NCBI GenBank assembly: GCA_009777935.1 | Contig: WRKU01000009.1 | Location: forward strand, 1-50,944 | Reading direction: 5' to 3' | Length of the DNA: 50,944 nt | DNA from: Coriobacteriia bacterium | Lineage (GTDB): Bacteria; Actinomycetota; Coriobacteriia; WRKU01 | Shown here: positions 8,094 to 16,894 of the stretch, piece by piece | Position numbering within the stretch: the stretch's first letter is position 1 | How the letters are laid out: every line of letters begins with the position of its first letter | Translations under genes and position numbers: made by a program | The notes under the pieces: generated by a model | Told to the model about the DNA's origin: nothing | Databases searched by the model: none | The model's input: only the letters and a program-made list of their open reading frames with translations

Positions 8094-9334
8094 TAAAGTT
8101 GACAAACAAGTTGAACGACACGTGCAAGATCATCGGCATCGGTAAAATCGATAACGATGCGATTTTGGTGCGAAGAACGCTTGATTTGTACGTTAGTGCC
8201 GAGCCTGCGAACCATAGCCGTCTCAGCTTGCGTCTTTTTTCTGCGTGGAATACGTGGCGTTACCTCCGGTTTCGCGTTGCTCGGTGCGCCTTTTGCAGCA
8301 GCATCACCCGCAGTATCCATTGCCCCTACGGCACCGGCAGAGCCTGATTCATCGGATATTTCACCTGTTGTAACACCGGTCACAGCGTCGGTACTCACCG
8401 TGGCGGCCGTTTCTGCATCAGCGTCTACGCCAGCAGCATCAAGGGCGGTGTCGCTCTCCTCACCGCTCGCGCCTACATCGTCCGTAGTGTTAGCCACTAG
8501 ACCTTCCGGAACTACCTCAAGCCCAGGAAGAAAGGTTTTTACCCTTAAATCGAGCTTTTTCCCATCAAAACCACGCACAGTGTCTTCAACATCACGCACT
8601 GAGAGCTGCTCTTTGATGGCAAACTGTGCCAATTCTAAGCGGAACTCCGGGGGTAATCCGAGCAACGCACGCGCATGTCCCGCCTTCAATTTATCCTGAA
8701 AGACCAACAGCTGAATATCTTCGGCGAGCTCGGTCAAGCGCATGATGTTAACGAGCGTCGAGCGTGATTTACCCAGTCTTGCGGCAAGATCGCCAGGCGT
8801 CAAATCGTACGACGATGTCAGGCGCAGATAGCCATATGCCTCCTCAATCGGATTGAGGTTGGTGCGCTGAAGGTTTTCCACAAGAGCAAGCTCGAGCGTT
8901 TCGTAGTCGCTGCGTGGCATCACGCGCACGGGGACTAGCTTTAAGCCGGCAATGCGAGAGGCTCGCCAGCGGCGCTCCCCGGCAATAATTTGATAGCGAT
9001 CACCGTGCGGCCGCACAATGATGGGATGGATAAGACCGTACGTCTTAATCGACTGCGCCAGACCGGCCAAATCCTCATTCTTGATGCCCGAACGCGGCTG
9101 ATCCTTGTTCGGCTCAATAGCGTTCAGCGGCAACTCTCGAAGCGCGCTTCCTGCCGTGCCGGCAGTCGCTGTCGGCACTTGTTTCGGCGTCTCTTCACGT
9201 GCAGCTTCACGGGGTGCTATCGGCTGAGCCTTCCACTCCGGCAAATCCTGCGAGCGTTGTGCACGCCGCGTATCGGACCTGTCCGATTTCTCGCCATCTG
9301 ATGCTTGCCCCACAAATCGACCTCGAAGTGCCAT
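8093..9334 (-). CDS. ParB/Noc-like nucleoid protein with long acidic linker
   Basis: A 413-residue member of the ParB/Spo0J/Noc family. It has the ParB N-domain with the nucleotide-binding motif GERRWRASRIAGL, a DNA-binding HTH region (DLAARLGKSRSTLVNIMRL) and a C-terminal dimerisation-like segment. Between HTH and C-domain lies a linker of about 70 residues rich in Ala, Asp, Glu, Thr and Gly. The ATG at 9334 has SD AAGGAG. It follows parB (9394-10251) in the same direction with a perfect parS in the 59-bp gap and is translationally coupled to addB. It may be a Noc-like second ParB that binds its own site; this cannot be decided from sequence alone. Confidence 0.85.
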   Translation of the reverse strand: MALRGRFVGQASDGEKSDRSDTRRAQRSQDLPEWKAQPIAPREAAREETPKQVPTATAGTAGSALRELPLNAIEPNKDQPRSGIKNEDLAGLAQSIKTYGLIHPIIVRPHGDRYQIIAGERRWRASRIAGLKLVPVRVMPRSDYETLELALVENLQRTNLNPIEEAYGYLRLTSSYDLTPGDLAARLGKSRSTLVNIMRLTELAEDIQLLVFQDKLKAGHARALLGLPPEFRLELAQFAIKEQLSVRDVEDTVRGFDGKKLDLRVKTFLPGLEVVPEGLVANTTDDVGASGEESDTALDAAGVDADAETAATVSTDAVTGVTTGEISDESGSAGAVGAMDTAGDAAAKGAPSNAKPEVTPRIPRRKKTQAETAMVRRLGTNVQIKRSSHQNRIVIDFTDADDLARVVQLVCQL

Positions 9335-9376
9335 TCTGTGTCTCCTTTGATAGTCACCCTCACCACAAAAACTCTG

Positions 9377-9392
9377 TGTTTCACGTGAAACA
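9377..9392. promoter_or_regulatory. parS: parS site 2
   Basis: Perfect TGTTTCACGTGAAACA in the gap between the parB stop (9394) and the start of the second ParB gene. Confidence 0.95.
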
Positions 9393-9393
9393 G

Positions 9394-10251
9394 CTATGAT
9401 TTGTGAGCAATTATATCAAAGATTCGCATTAAGTCATCCTCATCTTTGAATTCTATCTCAATTTTGTTCTTGCCACGGCTCACTCGCACGCTTACGCTGG
9501 CCTGCAAGAGACGGCGTAAACGACGCGCCACATTTCGATATGAGGTGGGTGAGACAGGGCGTTTCGCTTTCGGAAGTTTACCGCCGGTGTAGAGACGCGC
9601 AAGATTCTCTATATCGCGCACCGAAAGCTGTTCGGTAACGGCTTTTTCGGCAAGCTCGATTCGCGCCTCACTCCCACGCACACCCATAAGCGCACGCGCT
9701 GCGCCAGCGGACAGAGTGCCCTTGAAAACCATCTCCTGGATGACCTCGGGAAGGTCGAGCAAACGTAACGCATTGGTAACAGCCGTACGCGAGATGCCAA
9801 TGCGATCAGCGGCGTCGGCCTGAGTCAGATCGTAGCTTACGATGAGGCTCTGGTAGCCATATGCGGCTTCAATGGGATTGAGATCATCGCGCTGAAGGTT
9901 CTCTATAAGAGCAAGTTCGGCCGTCTCACGGTCATCTTTGGTGAGAATTCGCACCGGCACCGTCTCAAGCCCGGCCGCCTTACATGCTCGCCATCGGCGT
10001 TCACCGGCAATAATTTGATAGGTATCTCCCAGCGGCCTTACCACGATTGGCTGCAGCAAACCATGCGTCTTAATTGAGGCAGCAAGCTCCTCAAGTTTTT
10101 CTTCGTCAAAATCAGAACGTGGTTGTTTTGGATTTGGTTCTATTAACTCGACTGACAGGTCATCGGTTGAGTCCTGTTCGAGTTCAGCCTCGTCCATATT
10201 CGTTGCAATCAGACTCGCCAATCCGCGTCCAAATCCGCCTTTTGCTGCCAT
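9394..10251 (-). CDS. parB: Chromosome-partitioning protein ParB
   Basis: A 285-residue ParB. The N-terminus (MAAKGGFGRGLASLI) is typical of Spo0J/ParB, followed by ELIEPNPKQPR, the CTP-binding motif GERRWRACKAAGL and the HTH QADAADRIGISRTAV. ParB binds parS, spreads as a CTP-dependent clamp and organises the origin; it usually works with ParA. The ATG at 10251 has SD AAGGAAGG, and a promoter is visible at 10365-10392. No parA lies beside it: the next gene upstream is rsmG, with a 245-bp gap. Confidence 0.92.
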   Translation of the reverse strand: MAAKGGFGRGLASLIATNMDEAELEQDSTDDLSVELIEPNPKQPRSDFDEEKLEELAASIKTHGLLQPIVVRPLGDTYQIIAGERRWRACKAAGLETVPVRILTKDDRETAELALIENLQRDDLNPIEAAYGYQSLIVSYDLTQADAADRIGISRTAVTNALRLLDLPEVIQEMVFKGTLSAGAARALMGVRGSEARIELAEKAVTEQLSVRDIENLARLYTGGKLPKAKRPVSPTSYRNVARRLRRLLQASVSVRVSRGKNKIEIEFKDEDDLMRIFDIIAHKS

Positions 10252-10364
10252 TGCTGTGCCTTCCTTTCGGTACCGCGTCGCCATATGCGCCGCCACTATC
10301 ACACCGTCATTACATACCCGTGTTACACACTCATTTGTTGGCTATGCTTTCTTCACTGAGGTCT

Positions 10365-10392
10365 ATTGTACTGCAAAAGAGAACCATTGCAA
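10365..10392 (-). promoter_or_regulatory. Promoter for parB
   Basis: On the - strand -35 TTGCAA (10387-10392) and -10 TACAAT (10365-10370) are separated by 16 bp, in the gap between rsmG and parB. The 5' leader would be about 110 nt. Confidence 0.55.
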
Positions 10393-10495
10393 GCGCTTTA
10401 GAGATATATGTGGCTGCGCGTAATCGTTTTCGTAGCAGCTCAAAACACCGAGTGCCGACTATAGGCATCTTGCCACACCGGCCGGTAAACTGCCA

Positions 10496-11248
10496 TTATC
10501 GATAGGGGCGCTTCTGTGCCACACCGTTGCGTCGTGGAAGGGCTACTCGCGGCTCGTGCGTCTTGATATAGCGCACGATGGTGCGCGTGCGTGCCGGTGT
10601 AGCCTGAACAGGGGTTTGAGGACCGTCACTGAGATCCTCAAGCGCATAAGACTCAAGCACGTCTTCGGTCAGCCCACAGATCTGAGCAGCAGCGCGTCCT
10701 GCCTCGCGTTCCTCAACAGTTAGCTGCCCCTTAAAAAACAGCGCGTGTCCACCAGGCTGGAGAAGTGGACTCGCTAGCTCAACAAGACTAGGTAAACCTG
10801 CGAGTGCTCGAGCAACAACAACCGCATACCAAGGGTCACTCGAATCTGTTGTAAAGTAATTCGAGTCTTGCTCTGAATTTCCTAAATTGCGCGCTATTTC
10901 TTCTAGCCGCTGTCCGGTAGAGGTGATATGCGAAAACTCCGGGTCACTGCGCAAAAAAGCTTCGAGTGCGTGTGCCTTTTTCTGCACGGAATCTACGCAA
11001 AGCGTCTCTCGTCCGCTCAGAAGCCCGAGAGGAACTCCTGGGTACCCTGCCCCCGAACCCATATCTAATAGCGCGCCAGAAGGCGCCTCAGCGACAAGTT
11101 TTCCGGCAGCGCACGAGTCAAGAACATGTCGCTGCCATGCCTCTTCGGGATTGGTAATGGTGGTTAGATTAAGCGTGCGCGTCGTATGGAGCACCCATTG
11201 CAGATGCTTACGTAGAGCATTTTCCGGAAAATGTTTCACGTGAAACAT
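10496..11248 (-). CDS. rsmG: 16S rRNA (guanine-N7) methyltransferase RsmG
   Basis: GidB/RsmG, about 250 residues, methylates G527 of 16S rRNA using S-adenosylmethionine. Visible: the Rossmann motif LLDMGSGAGYPGVPLGLL, the segment LCVDSVQKKAHALEAFLR and the late motif VVARALAGLPSLVELASPLLQPGGHALFFKG, all in the usual order. The ATG at 11248 gives the N-terminus MFHVKHFPE, which is the translation of a parS site. An in-frame TTG at 11284 with an SD (GGAGG) only 3 nt away is an alternative start. It lies in the common order jag-rsmG-parB. Confidence 0.9.
   Translation of the reverse strand: MFHVKHFPENALRKHLQWVLHTTRTLNLTTITNPEEAWQRHVLDSCAAGKLVAEAPSGALLDMGSGAGYPGVPLGLLSGRETLCVDSVQKKAHALEAFLRSDPEFSHITSTGQRLEEIARNLGNSEQDSNYFTTDSSDPWYAVVVARALAGLPSLVELASPLLQPGGHALFFKGQLTVEEREAGRAAAQICGLTEDVLESYALEDLSDGPQTPVQATPARTRTIVRYIKTHEPRVALPRRNGVAQKRPYR
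11232..11247. promoter_or_regulatory. parS: parS site 3
   Basis: Perfect TGTTTCACGTGAAACA inside the first codons of rsmG (encoding MFHVKH from the ATG at 11248). Confidence 0.95.
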
Positions 11249-11316
11249 TTTGCCAAAAATCCACGGCTCATGAGTTTTTGGCAACTCCCTCCACAGTCAG
11301 CTCCTCGCGCAGCAAG

Positions 11317-11913
11317 TTATTCGGCCGGCACAACAACGACGTGGCGATAATCTCCGCGCCCCTCACTTTCGGTCGTCACAGATGCCACCTCGCTCAAAGC
11401 CATGTGCACTTGACGGCGTTCCGCTGGGTTCATTGGCTTGAGCGTAATCTCACGACCGGTAGAAATGGCGCGCTCGGCAGCATCCTGTGCAATATCGATG
11501 ACTTTCTGTTTGCGGCGGTGTTTGTAGCCCGCCACATCGATCGTAACAGGGTAATACACCCCACACCGACGACATGCTATCGCTGCTGCAACAACCTGTA
11601 GCGCCTCGGCCGTGCGCCCGTGATAGCCAATAAGACGGTTCATATCCTCGCCTGCGATATCCAAAATGAGCTCACCTTCATCGCCCTCAAACTCATCGAT
11701 CTCATAGTCCTCGAGCCTGAAAAACGCAAGTATCTCTTCGAGAACCTCTTTCGCAGTATCAGCTAGTGTGTCAATCTCTTCGTCGCTTACCGCGCTCGCT
11801 TCACGCCCGGCACGACTGTCCGCATTAGTTGGCTCGATTGACTCATTCGCCTCTTCCGATACACCTTCATCTGACGCTATGTCGGTATCGATTGTTTCGT
11901 TAGGTTCACTCAT
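11317..11913 (-). CDS. jag: RNA-binding protein Jag/KhpB (KH and R3H domains)
   Basis: A 198-residue protein. Residues 1-50 are acidic and low in complexity. A KH domain follows with the loop motif GEDMNRLIGYHGRTAEALQ, then an R3H domain near the end (MNPAERRQVHMALSE, followed by VTTESEGRGDYRHVVV). Jag/KhpB binds RNA and is linked to cell division and envelope growth in Gram-positive bacteria. The ATG at 11913 has SD AAGGAGGA, 7 nt spacing. It sits downstream of yidC, the usual order. It lacks the N-terminal Jag_N domain seen in many firmicute versions, with an acidic extension in its place. Confidence 0.9.
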   Translation of the reverse strand: MSEPNETIDTDIASDEGVSEEANESIEPTNADSRAGREASAVSDEEIDTLADTAKEVLEEILAFFRLEDYEIDEFEGDEGELILDIAGEDMNRLIGYHGRTAEALQVVAAAIACRRCGVYYPVTIDVAGYKHRRKQKVIDIAQDAAERAISTGREITLKPMNPAERRQVHMALSEVASVTTESEGRGDYRHVVVVPAE

Positions 11914-11993
11914 GAAATATCCTCCTTGGTTCTCAGCCATTCACGGCCTTTCACGCGCTCACGCCCCTGTGGCATGCCTTCATAACACGCACA

Positions 11994-12860
11994 CTAATCT
12001 TTTTTCTTGCCTCCAAAAACATTCTCGAAGGCACTCTTTTTCTTGGTTAAATCTGCGCCTCCGGCAAAGCCCGTTGCCTCTTCACGCGCGGCTTCGTGCT
12101 TGAGTTGTTTCTGGCTCTTTTTCTTTGGCTTATCGACCACAATCTCGTCATCGCCAGTCGCTTTTTTCATCGCACGTTGCACGAACCACTGCTGCCCGAT
12201 ACCGATGAACGACGAAGTATCCCAATAGAGAAGCACACCGGCAGGCATTCCCCAACCGATATAAAGCATGAAGAGTGACATACCGCCCATAAGCCACCGC
12301 TGGTTTTTGTCACCCGGCATCATGAGCGTCGGGACAAGCATGCTGGACGCAAAGAGCACCAGCAGCACGACGTAGGGGACAGCAGCAGCCCATCCTTGCT
12401 CGGCAAACACCCTACTTGAACTCAGCATAATATCGGGAATAATACCGAAAAAGCTGCCGGTGCCTCCGCCTTGTGCCTCAAAATACTGCCAGAGCGGCCC
12501 CCCGGCTCTATCCCCCATAGGGGCAGCGAGCATCTGAAACAGTGCGAAAAACAAGGGCATTTGTAAGAGCATTGGCAAGCAACTTGCAAACGGGTTGATC
12601 TTGTGCTCAGAATACAGTTCGGCCATCTTTTTGCGCTGCTCTTCAGGATTGTCACGATATTTATTTTGAATCTCCTTCATGAGCGGCTGCACTTTTTGGA
12701 GCTCATAGGTTGAGCGTACCTGCTTGATCATCAACGGCGTCATCAACAGACGAAACACCACGGTCAGCAGGATGATGGCAAGCCCCCAATCACCCACCAC
12801 ATAATAGACCTGCAGTAATGCCTCAAACAGCAAATTTACAAAACTCGTCCATATACCCAC
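11994..12860 (-). CDS. yidC: Membrane protein insertase YidC
   Basis: A 288-residue Oxa1/YidC family insertase with about five membrane segments. Conserved features are the first-helix region WGLAIILLTVVFRLLMTPL, the cytoplasmic loop KVQPLMKEIQNKYRDNPEEQ, and INPFASCLPMLLQMPLFFALF. It helps membrane proteins enter the bilayer, alone or with SecYEG. The C-terminus is a basic tail (KPKKKSQKQLK, ending GGKKKD) that probably contacts the ribosome. Start is GTG at 12860 with SD AAAGGAG. It follows rnpA and yidD in the common rpmH-rnpA-yidD-yidC-jag order. Confidence 0.93.
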   Translation of the reverse strand: MGIWTSFVNLLFEALLQVYYVVGDWGLAIILLTVVFRLLMTPLMIKQVRSTYELQKVQPLMKEIQNKYRDNPEEQRKKMAELYSEHKINPFASCLPMLLQMPLFFALFQMLAAPMGDRAGGPLWQYFEAQGGGTGSFFGIIPDIMLSSSRVFAEQGWAAAVPYVVLLVLFASSMLVPTLMMPGDKNQRWLMGGMSLFMLYIGWGMPAGVLLYWDTSSFIGIGQQWFVQRAMKKATGDDEIVVDKPKKKSQKQLKHEAAREEATGFAGGADLTKKKSAFENVFGGKKKD

Positions 12861-12946
12861 AGTGGTCTCCTTTACTGGGCACCCTTGCTAGATTACTAAC
12901 ACTGTTACCTTATAATAGTGCTAGCAATACGTCAACTCGCCTTGGA

Positions 12947-13177
12947 TTACGGCACGGGGTCGTAACCACCATGACTCCATGGGTTGCAGCGAACAATCCG
13001 CTTGATCGCAAGCCAACCCCCACGAAAAACTCCTTGTTTCTCAACGGCCTCAATAGCATACATTGAGCACGTTGGGTAATATTTGCAGGTTGCGGGAAAA
13101 AGAGGGGAGATGACCTGCCGATACCCTCGTATCACGAGCGCAAGTATCGTACGAGGCCACAGCTTCATCGAGCTCAT
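12947..13177 (-). CDS. yidD: Membrane protein insertion efficiency factor YidD
   Basis: A small protein of 76 residues with the full YidD signature: [23 protein letters not shown] followed by [28 protein letters not shown] and a terminal HGGYDPVP. It supports membrane protein insertion next to YidC. The ATG at 13177 overlaps the rnpA stop by 4 bp (ATGA). A downstream ATG at 13168 is an alternative start. Confidence 0.93.
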   Translation of the reverse strand: MSSMKLWPRTILALVIRGYRQVISPLFPATCKYYPTCSMYAIEAVEKQGVFRGGWLAIKRIVRCNPWSHGGYDPVP

Positions 13178-13650
13178 TGAGCCAGCCGCGCACGCACCAA
13201 CGCACCGTCTAGCATTGTAGCAATAATCTGTGCGTTTTCCCATATAATTTCACGTTGTGCGACCAGCACCATGTCAACGCCCACCACATCCTCGCAAGCA
13301 CTGTCGGCTGCCCCACCGGTTACTACACTGCCTGTAGCGCTCTCGCGCACACCCTCACAAACTCCGCCCTCGCATCGCATCTGCACACTTTTGAGTCGCC
13401 ACGCCGCACGAAGTTTGCGCTTGGCGCGTGAGCGCCAAACCGCGTTACCGTTTTTCTTACCAGCAACATATGCAACACGATACACGGGGACCACTCTCTC
13501 GCAAGCCCCATCGCTCGTGTGAACCTCACTAAGGTTATCGCCCCACTGTCCATGCGCCAAATAGTACAAAGAAAAGAGAGGTGTCGTTATTCGACGACCT
13601 CCCTTCAAAACCGCACCAATATCGTCTGATGAGCGAATAACCACATCCAT
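13174..13650 (-). CDS. rnpA: Ribonuclease P protein component
   Basis: Protein subunit of RNase P, which cuts the 5' leader from tRNA precursors. The start [20 protein letters not shown], the strand [19 protein letters not shown] and the RNR-like motif [12 protein letters not shown] are recognisable, with [11 protein letters not shown] as the later strand. At 158 residues it is longer than usual (about 110-130) because about 30 extra residues separate the RNR helix from the last strand. ATG at 13650 is chosen by alignment with family starts; ATG at 13662 and GTG at 13677 are possible. It lies just downstream of rpmH. Confidence 0.88.
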   Translation of the reverse strand: MDVVIRSSDDIGAVLKGGRRITTPLFSLYYLAHGQWGDNLSEVHTSDGACERVVPVYRVAYVAGKKNGNAVWRSRAKRKLRAAWRLKSVQMRCEGGVCEGVRESATGSVVTGGAADSACEDVVGVDMVLVAQREIIWENAQIIATMLDGALVRARLAQ

Positions 13651-13679
13651 CACGCCGCCCATCCTAGACAAACCCACCG

Positions 13680-13817
13680 TTAGGCAGACAGAACGTGGCG
13701 TCCCTTACGACGGCGGCTAGCCAGCACCGCACGCCCACCAGCAGTAGACATGCGTGCGCGAAAGCCATGCACCTTGGCACGCTTGCGATTATTGGGTTGA
13801 TACGTTCTCTTGCTCAC
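13680..13817 (-). CDS. rpmH: 50S ribosomal protein L34
   Basis: A 45-residue, highly basic protein beginning with GTG at 13817 ([15 protein letters not shown]), continuing [20 protein letters not shown] and ending [10 protein letters not shown]. This is the complete L34 signature. The SD GGAGGAATT is just upstream. It stands at the head of the rpmH-rnpA-yidD-yidC-jag-rsmG series reading away from oriC. Confidence 0.96.
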   Translation of the reverse strand: MSKRTYQPNNRKRAKVHGFRARMSTAGGRAVLASRRRKGRHVLSA

Positions 13818-13970
13818 AATTCCTCCTCAGTGAACCGCTGCGCACTTATCCCGCGCAAGCACACCATCACGGCTATCTCCACGCCACACACAGCGCGTGT
13901 CGTGCGCTTTTTACGGACACACCATTGTACGAATAGCCCTCATCCCTGTCAAACGAAAAACTTTGCAATC

Positions 13971-14305
13971 TGTGGAAACTGTGGAAAGCCCAGTCTTTTC
14001 ATGGAAACTACCGTGGAAAAACTGGAACGCTACGGAAAGTCCTGAAAACCCTCTTTTTTAGTGGTAGGATATGGTTCCTTTGTGTATCTTGACAGTTGAA
14101 AATATCTTGTGTATCTTTCCCGCGAAGTTTTCATTCTTTCGCAAAGTTTCCCACAAGTTTTCACCAGTTGTGGAAAAATATGAAAGATGCAGGTCACGTA
14201 GCACGAACATCGGTTCGATTATGAAAAACCGCTGTTTATTTTTCACTCAGCCACCTCTAGCAGAGGTAAAAAGTTATTGACAGCTGTGGATATCTTTGTG
14301 GATTA
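13971..14305. other. oriC: Replication origin, left DnaA-box cluster
   Basis: The gap of about 500 bp between rpmH and the next gene holds many DnaA-box-like 9-mers: TGTGGAAAC (13971), TGTGGAAAG (13980), CGTGGAAAA (14012), TTTCCCACA (14147), TGTGGAAAA (14169, exact complement of TTTTCCACA), TGTGGATAT (14285) and TGTGGATTA (14297). No reading frame in the gap looks like a gene, apart from the start of rpmH and the GHKL gene at its edges. Box density and position upstream of dnaA support a bipartite oriC with the cluster at 16748-16890. Confidence 0.8.
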
Positions 14306-14329
14306 TGGAAACGAGTGGAAAGGATCGGT

Positions 14330-15211
14330 GTGGCACACGCACCACAAAGAGAGGCACCAACAGTCGCTCCAATCGGTGGTCGTGACGGCCTTGCGCTTGT
14401 TCACAACCTTGACCATTCAGAATACGTCGCTGAAGCGAAAATGTTTGAGCCACAGACTTCACGCATCGCCATCTATGAAGATCCCGCACATCCGCCGCGC
14501 ATCATCGATGTGCCATACACGACTGCACGCGATACTATTGGTGCTCTTGCCGCCACCACTCACTCGCAGCTCTCCGCATTGGGTGCGCCATTTCCCTATC
14601 ACATCATCGCCGAGGCATGCTCGAATTTCATCCACGCCCACTTCGCTGAAGTCGTCATCTCGATAACTGAGGCCGGCCAAACCCTTAGTTTTAGCGATCA
14701 GGGTCCGGGCATTGCACACCCCCATGCAGCACAGAATACCGGTTTTTCAAGCGCAACGCCTGAGATGAAACAGAGTATCCGCGGTGTTGGTGCCGGGTTC
14801 ACCATCATGCGCGAGTACATTGAGAGCCGCAACGGCTCGTTACGTCTGGCTTCAAATCTGCAGGGTGGTACGATGCTCACGCTTAGTGTGCGCCCGGACA
14901 GCCCACTGCCGACTAGCACATCGCTTCCTGTGGCGGCCGATACGCCTGTCCGGCCAGCACCCCACACATCAGCACTCCGCACCACATTCCCGCTTACCTC
15001 ACGCCAAAAAGAGGTGCTCACCGTGTTTCTGCGGCACGAGATGGTCGGGCCCCAGCTTATCTGCGACACACTGGGGATCGCCGTTGCCACCGCACATCGA
15101 GACCTGTCCGCACTTGAACACCATGGGCTTGTCGCCCGCACCAATGCAGGAAAACGAACGCTTTCACCTGCTGGATTTGAATACGTCGAGTATCTTTCCT
15201 CACTTGATTAA
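14330..15211 (+). CDS. GHKL-ATPase domain fused to a C-terminal winged HTH
   Basis: About 293 residues. The middle has a histidine-kinase-like ATPase fold: N-box region HIIAEACSNFIHAHF (about residue 90), G1 box DQGPGI (about 123) and G2 box GVGAGFTIM (about 152). There is no phospho-acceptor His domain, so it resembles anti-sigma-factor kinases rather than a sensor kinase. The C-terminal 70 residues form a helix-turn-helix (LTSRQKEVLTVFLR, then ICDTLGIAVATAHRDLSALE). It lies inside oriC, between the left DnaA boxes and dnaA, which starts 20 bp later. GTG at 14330 has SD AAAGGA; GTG 14315 and ATG 14441 are alternatives. Function is unknown; a regulator of dnaA is an inference from position. 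Confidence 0.8.
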   Translation: MAHAPQREAPTVAPIGGRDGLALVHNLDHSEYVAEAKMFEPQTSRIAIYEDPAHPPRIIDVPYTTARDTIGALAATTHSQLSALGAPFPYHIIAEACSNFIHAHFAEVVISITEAGQTLSFSDQGPGIAHPHAAQNTGFSSATPEMKQSIRGVGAGFTIMREYIESRNGSLRLASNLQGGTMLTLSVRPDSPLPTSTSLPVAADTPVRPAPHTSALRTTFPLTSRQKEVLTVFLRHEMVGPQLICDTLGIAVATAHRDLSALEHHGLVARTNAGKRTLSPAGFEYVEYLSSLD

Positions 15212-15230
15212 CGGACGATTGGATATTACT

Positions 15231-16706
15231 GTGCCACAAGAACAGACAACGGAACGAACGACCCTGATCCCCGAAACGCCGACACCTGACGAACAGCCCA
15301 GGCAGGACTACCGCTTTCTCCATGATGACGTCATCGATAAGGACACTTTGTGGTCCGAGATGCTTGTGCGGCTCAACAAAAATATCGGCCAGGCGCGTAT
15401 GGAAAGCACATTTTCGCGCGTGGTTCCGCTCGGCATCACCGAAGATGGTGAGTTCGTCGTCGGTGTTACCAACTCGTTTGTATATAGTCTCATCGCCCGC
15501 ATGCACCAGTCAGAACTGAGTGAGCTTGCTACGGAGATATCCGGGTTGCCGGTGACCGTCGAAGTTGTGCTCGACCCAAATCTTACGGCACTTATTGAGG
15601 CAAAGACTGAAGCCGATGCGGTCGATGCGGTCGTACAAGAAGAAAGTATTCCCGAAACGGTTGAGGACAATCAATTTGATCAAAAGTTCACCTTCGACTC
15701 GTTTGTTACCGGCGAGTCAAACGATCTCGCATACAGCGCAGCGCTTGCCGTAGCCGAGTCGCCCGGCCTTAAGTACAACCCCCTTTTCCTCTGGGGCGGC
15801 CCGGGACTTGGTAAAACGCACCTCCTCCACTCAATCGGCGCCTACATTGCAGAATGTTATCCCCATAAGCGAATTATTTACACAACGCTTGAGGCAATGC
15901 TCAACCAATATGTAAAGGCCATGATGAGCAAGAAAAAGGTCGATATTGAGTGGCTGCGTGAAACATATCGCTCAACCGATGTTCTGATCGTTGATGACAT
16001 TCAATTTATCGAAGGCAAACAGGGCATGACTGATTTCTTTTTTCACACCCTTAACACCCTTGTCGACCAGCACAAGCAGGTCGTTATTGCTTCTGACCGA
16101 TCACCCGATCGCCTTGACTTAGACAATCGTCTTGTTTCCCGCTTTAAGATGGGCATGATGGCCGATATACAAACCCCCTCGTACGAAGTTAAGCTGGCTA
16201 TTCTTCAACAATACACACAAAAAATGGATGCCACTTTTGATGACGAATCACTTTCTTACATTGCCGAAAAGTCATCGGGCAATATTCGTGAGATGGAAGG
16301 TATTTGTAATCGTGTTACGGCATGGGCCGGTCTACGACACGCTGCCAATATTAATCTTGATCTTGTGCTGGCGGCGACATCCGAGTGTTTCACCGAGGAA
16401 CAGAAACGCCCTATCTCTATAGAAACTATTATGAAGGAGACCTGTCGATATTATCATCTGACCCGTGACGAGCTGATCGGCACTAAACGTAAACAGGATA
16501 TTATTCATGCGCGCCACATTGCAATGTTTCTTTGCCAGGAGATGACCGACTCTTCATACCCGGCAATTGGACGTGCTTTTGGCGGAAAAGACCATACAAC
16601 GGTACTTCATGCAGTAAAGAAAATATCGAAAAAAATGGGCGAAGACCGAGATGTTTTTAACCAAATTAAGCAATTAACAGACTATGTGAATAAGCGTGCT
16701 ATCTAA
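15231..16706 (+). CDS. dnaA: Chromosomal replication initiator protein DnaA
   Basis: A 491-residue DnaA. The N-terminal DnaB/DciA-interaction domain (LWSEMLVRLNKNIGQARMEST) is followed by an acidic linker, the AAA+ domain with FTFDSFVTGESNDLAYSAAL, Walker A GGPGLGKT at about 189-196 and Walker B VLIVDDIQF, and the C-terminal DNA-binding domain with the signature IGRAFGGKDHTTVLHA. It opens oriC by binding DnaA boxes, which lie on both sides. The start GTG at 15231 is the best in-frame candidate after the upstream stop, but its SD is weak; TTG 15219 is possible. Confidence 0.96.
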   Translation: MPQEQTTERTTLIPETPTPDEQPRQDYRFLHDDVIDKDTLWSEMLVRLNKNIGQARMESTFSRVVPLGITEDGEFVVGVTNSFVYSLIARMHQSELSELATEISGLPVTVEVVLDPNLTALIEAKTEADAVDAVVQEESIPETVEDNQFDQKFTFDSFVTGESNDLAYSAALAVAESPGLKYNPLFLWGGPGLGKTHLLHSIGAYIAECYPHKRIIYTTLEAMLNQYVKAMMSKKKVDIEWLRETYRSTDVLIVDDIQFIEGKQGMTDFFFHTLNTLVDQHKQVVIASDRSPDRLDLDNRLVSRFKMGMMADIQTPSYEVKLAILQQYTQKMDATFDDESLSYIAEKSSGNIREMEGICNRVTAWAGLRHAANINLDLVLAATSECFTEEQKRPISIETIMKETCRYYHLTRDELIGTKRKQDIIHARHIAMFLCQEMTDSSYPAIGRAFGGKDHTTVLHAVKKISKKMGEDRDVFNQIKQLTDYVNKRAI

Positions 16707-16747
16707 TGGGGAAAAAATGGCATACTTAAAAGATATGTACCGCACGC

Positions 16748-16890
16748 GGTGGAAAGTGTGGAAAAGTTTGTTGCTTTTTAACATGCTTTTCCTAACGATA
16801 ATTTAGTAGTTGATGTGGGAAAAAATGACTTATTAACATAATTAACACGTCTTATTATTAGTATTATTATTTTAATATATAAGGAAGGAA
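16748..16890. other. oriC: Replication origin, right DnaA boxes and AT-rich unwinding region
   Basis: In the 188-bp dnaA-dnaN gap: CGGTGGAAA near 16748, TGTGGAAAA at 16757-16765 and TGTGGGAAA at 16814-16822, followed by a strongly AT-rich stretch (about 16823-16884) with repeated TTA/TAT triplets. This is what a DNA-unwinding element with DnaA-trio-like triplets looks like. The exact melting site is not proven. Confidence 0.75.
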
Positions 16891-16894
16891 TACT

